Source: Eubacteriaceae bacterium ES3 (GTDB lineage: Bacteria > Bacillota > Clostridia > Eubacteriales > Eubacteriaceae). From it: DNA of 64,000 bases. Each line of letters begins with the position of its first letter. The stretch's first letter is position 1. Positions 1-6,685 of this stretch are shown piece by piece. The stretch covers positions 1,854,680 through 1,918,679 of the forward strand of contig CP130741.1 in assembly GCA_030586155.1 (NCBI GenBank). The letters run 5' to 3'. The translations under genes were made by a program, and so were the position numbers. A model generated the notes under the pieces. It saw only the letters and a list, made by a program, of their open reading frames with translations, did not search any database and was not told the origin of the DNA.

Positions 1-139
1 TATTATTTCTACCCCTTTCTCTTTTCCTAACGCATTACCTATAAAAAAAAACTGCAATTTTTGCCAGACAGTGCAATTTTCAAAGCTTAGGCTCACCTAT
101 CTATATATAGAATAAAAACTTAGGCCATCGTCTTTGGTG

Positions 140-168
140 TTGACAAAAACCCGCTCGCAAGCTATGAT
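140..168 (+). promoter_or_regulatory. Sigma-A promoter of the parvulin gene
   Basis: TTGACA at 140-145 and TATGAT at 163-168 are separated by exactly 17 nt. The transcript would start near 175 and reach the ribosome site AAGGAG at 199-204. Nothing else was recognised in the first 139 bases. Confidence 0.75.
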
Positions 169-210
169 TTTAAGAGTAACAAAATTATTTTGAATATTAA
201 GGAGAATATA

Positions 211-966
211 ATGGAAAAAACCCCTTTAGCTACTGTTGAAGGTAAAGAAATTTATTCAACAGACCTCGAGAACCTGATTAAACAATTACCCCAGGAGCAG
301 GCACAACAGTTTCAAACCCGCGAAGGCCGACGTCAGTTACTGGAAGAATTAGTGGCTCAGGAGCTATTCTATCTGGAAGGAAAAGCAGCCAAAGCAGATG
401 AAACCGAAGAATTTAAAGCTATGGTTAAAGATGCTGAGGAAAAACTTTTAAAAACTCATATGATTGCCCAGTTCATGATGAATATATCTGTCCCTGATGA
501 AGAAGTACAGAAATTCTACGATGAAAACCCAGATCAGTTTATTGCACCTGACAGCATTCGCGCTCTTCATGTACTGGTGCCAACAGAAGAACAGGCGGCA
601 CAGATTATTGATGAAATTAAAGATGGCAAAACTTTTGAAGATGCTGCCAAAGAATTCTCTGTTTGCCCCTCAAAAGATCAGGGCGGTGATTTAGGCTACT
701 TCTCAAAAGGTAAAATGGTACCGGAATTCGAAACTGCGGCTTTTGCTCTGGAAGTTGACGAAATGACTGAAGTACCAGTACAGACGCAATTTGGTTTCCA
801 TATCATCAAGGTTGTGGACCGAAAAATTTCTGAAACCATCCCCTTTGAAGCTGTTAAGGAAAATGCCCGCAATTTCCTGCTGCGCGAAAAACAAAACCGA
901 TCTTTTATCGGAAAAGTTGAAGAATTAAAAGGAAAATATAAAGTCGATATGAAATCTGCTTTTTAA
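211..966 (+). CDS. Parvulin-type peptidyl-prolyl cis-trans isomerase, probably cytoplasmic
   Basis: A 251-residue foldase that would isomerise Xaa-Pro bonds and assist folding. The first half (about residues 1-100) is a charged helical SurA/trigger-factor-like chaperone region. The second half (about 105-205) is a rotamase domain with the family hallmarks HVLV, FEDAAKEFS, GGDLGYF, VPEFE and QFGFHIIKV. PrsA homologues have a signal peptide and lipobox; this protein has neither, so it is more like the soluble parvulins of clostridia. The ATG at 211 is chosen because AAGGAG lies 6 nt upstream; an in-frame TTG at 190 lacks a ribosome site. It is a single-gene transcript with its own promoter and a strong terminator. 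The family is clear; the client proteins are unknown. Confidence 0.9.
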   Translation: MEKTPLATVEGKEIYSTDLENLIKQLPQEQAQQFQTREGRRQLLEELVAQELFYLEGKAAKADETEEFKAMVKDAEEKLLKTHMIAQFMMNISVPDEEVQKFYDENPDQFIAPDSIRALHVLVPTEEQAAQIIDEIKDGKTFEDAAKEFSVCPSKDQGGDLGYFSKGKMVPEFETAAFALEVDEMTEVPVQTQFGFHIIKVVDRKISETIPFEAVKENARNFLLREKQNRSFIGKVEELKGKYKVDMKSAF

Positions 967-972
967 ATGCCA

Positions 973-1006
973 AAGCCCCGTGATAATTATCACGGGGCTT
1001 TTTTAA
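973..1006. terminator. Bidirectional rho-independent terminator
   Basis: Positions 973-1000 form a perfect 28-nt palindrome (arms AAGCCCCGTGATAA) with T residues on the right and A residues on the left, so it can stop transcription from both convergent genes. The stop codon of the minus-strand gene (990-992) lies inside the stem. Confidence 0.92.
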
Positions 1007-2246
1007 ACCATTTTTCAATTTCTTCTCGAGAATAAATGTAAACAGATTCGGGCAGGTGCCTGACAAACTCATTGAAAGCCTTGTTAATCCCGAATTCATT
1101 AATCCTGATACCAGCTATTTTTTTTGCATGATGACATTCAAAAATGATTTCAAAGTCCATTGATTCTTCATTATACTTAAAAACAATCGAATTTTTACCA
1201 CTGATAAATTGATCGCGCAGTAAAAAAACAGAAGGTTCATTTTCACCGTCAGGCAATATCTGTTCATAAAGACTTCTTCTAGCCATCTTATTTTCAGGAT
1301 CTTTTTCTTTAAGAAAATCGATTGCCTTCTGGGCGATCATATATTCTCGCTTTTTATTTTCATCTTCATGAATAAAGCAGGCTCTGGCATTGATCGGACA
1401 CTGGGTTTCTACCCTGTTAATAAGCGATTGGGACTGGCGAATAATTGAAGTTGCCTTATTTTTATAGTAATCAATGACTTCCGGGCGGTCAACAATAACT
1501 GCCGACTTTAAATCGTCATCGATTAAGAGCAGATTCGAAGATGTAATAAAATAGTTTGGCATTAAAATACTCAAATCTGTTCCTTTTTTAGATGCCGTAT
1601 AATAATAATATGGTTCAAATTTGATATTTTTAAGACAACCTAACATAAAAGCTGTCTCTAACGCCTCAAGATTATTCTCCAACTTTTTATTATTGACTAT
1701 CGGAATTAAATTTTGGACGACTCCCCCGGTTAAGTCCATATAGTCCATCCGCAGCAGCAACTCGTTTAAAAGATCATAGTTTTCTCTCAGCGACAGGATC
1801 ACATGGGCCTCCTGTTCACGTTGCATTTCCTTAAACAAAAGATTTTCAATTACTGAAATGACCTGTGTATTGCCCTCAACAAACTGAAGTGGAAGTTTTT
1901 CTATTTCATAATTTAAGGGCAGTCGCGTGCTTTTTAAAAAGTCTTTTTTGCTGTCCTGAAAGCTGCTAAGTGTTTGCAAAAGGTCCATAAATTTGTAGTG
2001 TTCATTATAGCGATAAAGGCCCTGACTCTCTATTTCAAACAAGGTAAGAAGCTCATAAAGTTTTTCCTGGTCCGGTTTGAAATAGTCCACCAGAATTTTA
2101 AAATTTTCTCGGGATAAATTTCTGGAACCAGAAAAAAACTTTTGCAGCTGTGTTCGTTCAATTTCTAATATTTCTGCCAATCCGTAGATGGTCTGGCCAT
2201 TATCATCCAGTAGTTCTTTAAAACATTTCGATAAGGTATTTTTCAT
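990..2246 (-). CDS. HTH-domain protein, unknown family (paralogue of the adjacent gene)
   Basis: A 418-residue protein whose N-terminal 60 residues look like an XRE-type helix-turn-helix (IYGLAEILEIERTQLQKF followed by SGSRNLSRE). The long C-terminal part is soluble and unrecognised; it could sense a ligand or bind a partner. The neighbour at 2269-3798 has the same plan: HTH, a motif of the type (K/E)L(Y/L)ELLxLxE after it, similar central blocks, and a C-terminal block ending before the last 60 residues. The two are therefore tandem paralogues, 22 bp apart and co-directional. The last codons and the TGA stop lie within the shared terminator palindrome. A transcription factor is the best inference, but no effector domain is identified. 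Confidence 0.7.
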   Translation of the reverse strand: MKNTLSKCFKELLDDNGQTIYGLAEILEIERTQLQKFFSGSRNLSRENFKILVDYFKPDQEKLYELLTLFEIESQGLYRYNEHYKFMDLLQTLSSFQDSKKDFLKSTRLPLNYEIEKLPLQFVEGNTQVISVIENLLFKEMQREQEAHVILSLRENYDLLNELLLRMDYMDLTGGVVQNLIPIVNNKKLENNLEALETAFMLGCLKNIKFEPYYYYTASKKGTDLSILMPNYFITSSNLLLIDDDLKSAVIVDRPEVIDYYKNKATSIIRQSQSLINRVETQCPINARACFIHEDENKKREYMIAQKAIDFLKEKDPENKMARRSLYEQILPDGENEPSVFLLRDQFISGKNSIVFKYNEESMDFEIIFECHHAKKIAGIRINEFGINKAFNEFVRHLPESVYIYSREEIEKWFKKAP

Positions 2247-2268
2247 CTGGACCTGCTTTCAATTTAAA

Positions 2269-3798
2269 TCAGCTCGTAGCCGAATTGACATTCTCGACTT
2301 TAAATTCACCACCGAGAAAATATCTGTCATGAATCATTTGAAATTCCGGACGTTTTTCATATTTATCAATCAGGACATTCAGCTTTTCTAATGTAATTCT
2401 TTCACTGTTAACCCATTCACTAACCGATAAATAGCTGAAAAAATCTTTAAAGGCTGCTCTGATTGATGCCTTCCTTATGTTTATCGATTTAAACACTTGT
2501 TTCTGCTTTATGCGATAATGAAATGTTATCTGCAGAGAATTCACTTCATCTGAATATTCAGCAGCATTATTGATAAAAAACAACGTCTCATTGACAACAT
2601 TAAACTTTCTCTTCCCGCTTGCCAGGTCATCACGCACCAGCTTTAAAAAGGCCAGCCTTTCCGGAGGATCAACTGTCTCAGACACTGATTCAGGCAGATA
2701 AAGCTCCCCATTTTCCATAAATATTTCAAGATACTTAAAGGAAAAAACATTCTTCATTGCCTTCCCACTTTTCCTGAGATTTGAATAAAAGCTTTTTGCA
2801 AACGGTAATAGTGCCTGGTAAAAAGGAAAATCCTTACGTACTTTATCTTCTATAAATAGGTCCGTAAAATAGTGGGCGAAACAGGGAATGGGCTCAAGAA
2901 TTACACGAGGTTCATACTCCAGATCAAAAGCGCTGTATATCTGCAGTGGATTATTATTATCGATGATTAATTGTTTAGTTTGCGAAAACAAAGCATTAAA
3001 TCGAGAATTGTAATAATCCAGTTTGTCCTGAGTCCGATACCTGACCCCCAGTTTAAAGTCCGGTGATATGACCATCACCTCTGTCGTTGTCAGTATAAAA
3101 AAGACCACACCTGATTGATTGCTTTTAATATTCTGGTCCTGAATCATCATATAATTTGCATCATATGTCACATTTTCAAGCAGAGAAATACCAAGCAGAA
3201 ATTTGAGCGTACTCAATGCCTGATCTCCCTGACTATTTTCTTCTTCAGTAAAACAGACTATATCCTGTATTATTAATCGTTTTCTGTTTCCCATCATTTC
3301 ATGGAATAAATAATGATACAGGAAATTCTGATCGCTGGAGGATACCAGCTTAATCCTTGGCTCTTCTCTGAAATAAACTTCGCGATCAATGACCTGATGC
3401 ATGAGGGCAATGATATTCTCCAAACCGTAAACGCTTTTGTTCTCTTCTAAAATCTGTACATCGTTAATATCGATGGATTTGGTGTCGATATTTTTTTTAA
3501 TCGGGATCTCATATTCAGTCAGTTCAGAAATCAGTTCGATCAGTTCTTTAATCGTTTGCCTGTTCTGATAGATCTGCATTCCACACTTTTCCATTTCCAG
3601 CAGGTCCAACAGCTCGTCTTCATCGGGCTTAGACAGCTGCAAAACCTGACTGAATCGACAGAGAAATTCACGGGTTGGCAGACGCTTTCCAGATTTTATC
3701 TTTTGAATCGTCGTGCGATCCAAGTGTCCCATTTCAGCAATTGATTGGACACTCTCGCCGTATTCATTAATCAATTCTTCTATCCGTGTCTGCAGCAA
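2269..3798 (-). CDS. HTH-domain protein, larger paralogue of the downstream gene
   Basis: About 509 residues. The N-terminus carries an XRE-like helix-turn-helix (VQSIAEMGHLDRTTIQKI, then SGKRLPTREFL) followed by an acidic stretch (KPDEDELLDLLEMEK), matching the paralogue at 990-2246. The remaining 400 residues have no recognised domain or transmembrane segment. The TTG at 3798 is the probable start because AGGAGGTGAG lies directly upstream with ideal spacing; a longer reading from 3849 has no ribosome site. It heads a two-gene transcript. Targets and signal are unknown. Other readings include phage-type or competence-type regulators, but nothing specific supports them. Confidence 0.65.
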   Translation of the reverse strand: MLQTRIEELINEYGESVQSIAEMGHLDRTTIQKIKSGKRLPTREFLCRFSQVLQLSKPDEDELLDLLEMEKCGMQIYQNRQTIKELIELISELTEYEIPIKKNIDTKSIDINDVQILEENKSVYGLENIIALMHQVIDREVYFREEPRIKLVSSSDQNFLYHYLFHEMMGNRKRLIIQDIVCFTEEENSQGDQALSTLKFLLGISLLENVTYDANYMMIQDQNIKSNQSGVVFFILTTTEVMVISPDFKLGVRYRTQDKLDYYNSRFNALFSQTKQLIIDNNNPLQIYSAFDLEYEPRVILEPIPCFAHYFTDLFIEDKVRKDFPFYQALLPFAKSFYSNLRKSGKAMKNVFSFKYLEIFMENGELYLPESVSETVDPPERLAFLKLVRDDLASGKRKFNVVNETLFFINNAAEYSDEVNSLQITFHYRIKQKQVFKSINIRKASIRAAFKDFFSYLSVSEWVNSERITLEKLNVLIDKYEKRPEFQMIHDRYFLGGEFKVENVNSATS

Positions 3799-3983
3799 AT
3801 TTCTCACCTCCTCTGAAACTGAAAAACAAAAGTAATAAATGTTTAACAAATGTGCTTTTTTGTTGATACATATTCACTATTAGATATGAGATATTTTACC
3901 AAATATTTAAGTTAATTTCAATCTTAAAGCAACAAATTTAGATTACAAAATCGACGATTTGTAACTTTTACTGCCCAAAATCT

Positions 3984-3997
3984 CCTGAATTATTCAT
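3984..3997 (+). repeat. 14-nt match to the IS1380-type inverted-repeat end
   Basis: CCTGAATTATTCAT here is identical to the first 14 bases of the 18-bp terminal repeat of the insertion sequence at 13788-15439. It lies in an AT-rich gap (3799-4183) that otherwise shows only the subtilase terminator. It may be a relic end or chance. Confidence 0.35.
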
Positions 3998-4091
3998 AAA
4001 TTTTTATAAAAAAATGTTCTATTTTTAAACATAAACGTTTTTTTGCAACATTCAGTTTCTTATTAGAACTTTTTCCACTCAAATTTTAAAT

Positions 4092-4122
4092 ATAAAAACG
4101 ATTCTGATAGATAATATCAGAA
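4092..4122 (-). terminator. Terminator of the subtilase gene
   Basis: On the minus strand TTCTGATA (4122-4115) and TATCAGAA (4109-4102) form an 8-bp stem followed by CGTTTTTAT, about 60 nt after the subtilase stop codon. Confidence 0.7.
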
Positions 4123-4183
4123 CCGCTTAAAGACTTTTCATACTTGCTTTTATCTTGTCAGGAGCGCTTTTTCTTCTTATGTC

Positions 4184-5245
4184 TTATAAGGACTGACCTG
4201 CTTCCAAGCTAGCCTGTGAGGCTACATATGTAAAGGTCATTCGATTTTTAACAACTTCCAAAGCCTGAGCGGCCTGAATTTCTCCAGCACCAAATGCCAA
4301 TTCAGAATCGGTGAAGTCTTTAGCTGTGTCTTTTAAGATTGATTCTACATCTTCAGCAGTCAGGGAAGGATTCTGAGCCAATAAGCTGGCTGCGATTCCA
4401 GAAACGATACCGGTTGAGAATGATGTTCCGCTTTCCCATACATATCGGTTATTGATTGATAATAAAGTCAAGCTTTCGCCTGGTACATAAACATCAACTG
4501 CATCATTTGTCTGTGAGAAAGCTGCGATTTCGCCATCTTTTCCAACTGAACCAACTGAGATAACGCCGGGGTAAGAAGCTGGGTAGTAGTAAGGGTCAAC
4601 GCCATCAACTTCTTCACCGTGATTTCCAGCACCGGCGATAATGATTTTGCCCTGTTCAATTGCGAAGGCAATTGCCTGTGCCTGACGTTCATTATAAACA
4701 TTTGAGCCGAAGCTTAAATTAATGATGCGAACTTCTTCACGATTTGCTGCATCCATGATTGCTTCATAAACTGCATCGTTATCTAAAGATGCTTCACCAA
4801 CCCGGTAAGGAGCGATTTTTACATTTGCTGTTCCTGCTGCGCCGGCAATTCCGATTCCGTTATCTGCTAAAGCGGCGATTGCACTTGCAACCATTGTGCC
4901 GTGTCCGTCAGTGTCTGTCATGTCTGAAGTATTCTTGATGTAGTCATAACCATCAGTAATGCGTCCGGCTAAATCTTCTGCACTTAAATCCAGGCCAGTA
5001 TCTAAAACTGCAACAACTATTTCATTATCTGTATCAACTGCATTCCAGGTATTGTTGATGCCAATTTCTTCCAACTGCCAGGCATTTCCCAAGTATGGAT
5101 CGTTTGGTGTGCTTCCGTTTTCGGCTGCAAAGGCAATACCGGTTGAAGCTGAACTCATCAGCAAAACTGCTGCGATTGAGGATGTAACCACTTTTTTAAT
5201 ATTCTTTTTACTGTTATTGATGATTGCATTGATTTTAGTTTTCAT
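4184..5245 (-). CDS. Secreted subtilisin-like serine protease (S8 family)
   Basis: A 353-residue exported protease. A typical Gram-positive signal peptide covers about residues 1-40 (KKNIKK, then a hydrophobic stretch, then a cleavage site near AFAAE). The catalytic triad is visible: Asp in VLDTG, His in DGHGT, Ser in GTSFS, with the oxyanion Asn in AGAGNHG. The mature enzyme follows the signal directly; the usual I9 propeptide chaperone is missing, so folding may differ from subtilisin. It ends soon after the catalytic domain with no cell-wall anchor, so it is probably released. GGGGAG precedes the ATG. Three c-di-GMP-I riboswitches in the leader suggest that protease output falls or rises with cyclic di-GMP, as for the secreted protease that detaches Clostridioides difficile from surfaces. 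Confidence 0.93.
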   Translation of the reverse strand: MKTKINAIINNSKKNIKKVVTSSIAAVLLMSSASTGIAFAAENGSTPNDPYLGNAWQLEEIGINNTWNAVDTDNEIVVAVLDTGLDLSAEDLAGRITDGYDYIKNTSDMTDTDGHGTMVASAIAALADNGIGIAGAAGTANVKIAPYRVGEASLDNDAVYEAIMDAANREEVRIINLSFGSNVYNERQAQAIAFAIEQGKIIIAGAGNHGEEVDGVDPYYYPASYPGVISVGSVGKDGEIAAFSQTNDAVDVYVPGESLTLLSINNRYVWESGTSFSTGIVSGIAASLLAQNPSLTAEDVESILKDTAKDFTDSELAFGAGEIQAAQALEVVKNRMTFTYVASQASLEAGQSL

Positions 5246-5265
5246 TTTTATCTCCCCTTCCGGAT

Positions 5266-5297
5266 AAAAGAGCTTTGCTCTGCCAGTTTGCTCTTTT
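5266..5297 (-). terminator. Terminator-like hairpin after riboswitch A, next to the ribosome site
   Basis: On the minus strand AAAAGAGC and GCTCTTTT pair across a 16-nt loop, followed by ATCC and then the GGGGAG ribosome site of the subtilase. It is weaker than the hairpins behind copies B and C and could act on transcription or on translation. Confidence 0.55.
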
Positions 5298-5320
5298 TAA
5301 TCTTTCAGGAAAGATATACT

Positions 5321-5396
5321 TTGCAACTGGCTGCCATATAAATTACTTAGGCCCTATAGCTTTGCGCCCTCACCTTTCGATGAGTTTGCCAAATAT
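5321..5396 (-). ncRNA. Cyclic di-GMP-I (GEMM) riboswitch, copy A (promoter-distal)
   Basis: Read on the minus strand, the aptamer core is present in order: GGCAAACTCATC-GAAA-GGTGAGGGCGC, then GCAAAGC, CCTAAG, TATGG and CAGCCAGTTGC. The P2 stem is capped by the GAAA tetraloop, and CCTAAG with TATGG is the classical 11-nt tetraloop receptor. This is the best preserved of the three copies and the closest to the subtilase start. Confidence 0.92.
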
Positions 5397-5535
5397 TCAA
5401 TTTTTATAGTTATTTAAATTTTTGTAAGTGCCTTGTTACACCATCATAATATCCTATGCTTATGCTGTTTACTGTAACTTTGTCACCATATTTATTCTTT
5501 TTACTTTTTTTATATTTTACCAATATTTTCAAAAT

Positions 5536-5560
5536 AAAAAGAGCAACGTTGCCGTTGCTC
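5536..5560 (-). terminator. Terminator behind riboswitch B
   Basis: On the minus strand GAGCAACG (5560-5553) and CGTTGCTC (5548-5541) form the stem, followed by TTTTTATTTT. Confidence 0.88.
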
Positions 5561-5578
5561 TTAAGTTCTTTAAAAACC

Positions 5579-5660
5579 TTGCAACTGGCTGTCTTATAAT
5601 AAAATTATTTAGACCCTATAGCTTTGCGTCCTCACCTTTCGATGAGTTTGCCAAATATTT
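5579..5660 (-). ncRNA. Cyclic di-GMP-I (GEMM) riboswitch, copy B (middle)
   Basis: The minus strand carries GGCAAACTCATC-GAAA-GGTGAGGACGC, GCAAAGCTATAGGGTCTAA and GACAGCCAGTTGC. The core matches copy A, but the receptor is a variant (TCTAAAT with ATAAGA). A strong terminator follows 18 nt downstream, so this is a complete aptamer-plus-terminator unit. Confidence 0.92.
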
Positions 5661-5674
5661 AATTTTGTGAAAAT

Positions 5675-5700
5675 AAAAAGAGCAACGTCACCGTTGCTCT
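5675..5700 (-). terminator. Terminator behind riboswitch C
   Basis: On the minus strand AGAGCAACG pairs with CGTTGCTCT across a GTGA loop and is followed by TTTTTATTTT. Stem and tail are nearly identical to those behind copy B, which points to duplication of whole aptamer-terminator units. Confidence 0.88.
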
Positions 5701-5720
5701 GAGTTTACTTTTAAACCTTT

Positions 5721-5800
5721 TTGCAACTGGCTGTCTTATAATAAAATTATTTAGACCCTATAGTTTTGCGTCCTCACTTTTCAGTGAGTTTGCCCTTAAT
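5721..5800 (-). ncRNA. Cyclic di-GMP-I (GEMM) riboswitch, copy C (promoter-proximal)
   Basis: The minus strand carries GGCAAACTCACT-GAAA-AGTGAGGACGC and GACAGCCAGTTGC. The conserved GCAAAGC is GCAAAAC here, a G-to-A change at the base of P3 that may alter affinity. It is the first aptamer transcribed from the promoter at 5837-5865. Confidence 0.88.
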
Positions 5801-5836
5801 ATTCAGTTTTGCGTTAGCAAATATTTATTTGCCCTT

Positions 5837-5865
5837 ATTCTACAACAATTTCATTTTCCTGTCAA
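5837..5865 (-). promoter_or_regulatory. Sigma-A promoter of the riboswitch-subtilase transcript
   Basis: On the minus strand TTGACA (5865-5860) and TAGAAT (5842-5837) are separated by 17 nt. Transcription would begin near 5830, giving a leader of about 580 nt before the subtilase ATG. Confidence 0.85.
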
Positions 5866-5972
5866 CAGTTTGTAGGCAAATTTATGTAATTTAATTGTTT
5901 TTTTTCCATGTGACAACCTTATTTTAATATATTTTATATATAAGGCATCGCCATCAACTTGTCAAGTGCTTT

Positions 5973-6593
5973 TTATGACTTATAAAATGCATATTTCATG
6001 TAATAATATACAGATTTTGTCGCCTCTGCAGACATCTGCTGACGGATCTCTTTTTCTTCAAAAACCAGGTCCGGTTCATAGATCGAATCCGGAGAAAAAG
6101 TCCCCATCACATTGACCTCCGGGAAAATCTTTTTAAACATAAACCGTGCCCGTCTGGACTGAACTGGAGACGAAACAAGAATCATCGACTCAATCGCTTT
6201 ATCAGTCACATAAGCCTCTAGGTTATAGGCATTTTCAAAGGTGGTCGTAGCTGTTTGTTCAAAAATATACTGGTCTTCAGTAAAACCATTTTCAGCAAGC
6301 AGCTGCCTGGCATATTTATCATTACCCACCCCAGAAAAAACAATCCTTGGTGCATAACCAGCCTTTAATAGTTCTACCCCGTATTCCAGCCGCAGAGTAT
6401 TCTCTGCCCCGCCGATCACCACAATCACATCGGCATTCTGAATGGGATCTTCCTTGACTAAAAAATGGGCCAGCTGGTCAACCACCTCATCAGGGTGAAA
6501 AAAGATATAGGCTGCCAGCCCAATCAAACTGAAAAACAGAATCAGCTGGAGAACATTGGCGACAATCAAAATATTTTTCAAGATTTTTTTCAT
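5973..6593 (-). CDS. YdcF/SanA-like DUF218 membrane protein
   Basis: A 206-residue protein with one N-terminal membrane helix (about residues 8-32) followed by an extracytoplasmic or cytoplasmic DUF218 fold. The family signature is visible: ADVIVVIGG near residue 54, then LRLEYGVELLKAGYAPRIVFSG, TATTTFENA and ILVSSPVQSRRARFMF. Members are linked to cell-envelope integrity and peptidoglycan-precursor steps in other bacteria, but the reaction is not settled. GGAAGGAAGAG precedes the ATG. It lies just downstream of the tandem cyclase genes on the same strand (92-bp gap), so co-transcription with them is possible. Confidence 0.82.
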   Translation of the reverse strand: MKKILKNILIVANVLQLILFFSLIGLAAYIFFHPDEVVDQLAHFLVKEDPIQNADVIVVIGGAENTLRLEYGVELLKAGYAPRIVFSGVGNDKYARQLLAENGFTEDQYIFEQTATTTFENAYNLEAYVTDKAIESMILVSSPVQSRRARFMFKKIFPEVNVMGTFSPDSIYEPDLVFEEKEIRQQMSAEATKSVYYYMKYAFYKS

Positions 6594-6685
6594 CTCTTCC
6601 TTCCAATAACTCTATTTCAGAATTTTATCTAAATAAAAATTCATAGATATAACAAAGCAGACATTTTATAGTCCCCCGGAAAACA

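Noticed and set aside
5428-5670. Plus-strand open frame of 80 codons in the subtilase leader
   Set aside because: It runs antisense through riboswitch B and has no ribosome site or family motif; the RNA signals explain this DNA.
5321-5800. Regular repeats every 140-260 bp as a CRISPR array
   Set aside because: The repeats are about 80 bp, have a c-di-GMP-I aptamer core, are unevenly spaced, and no cas gene is near.
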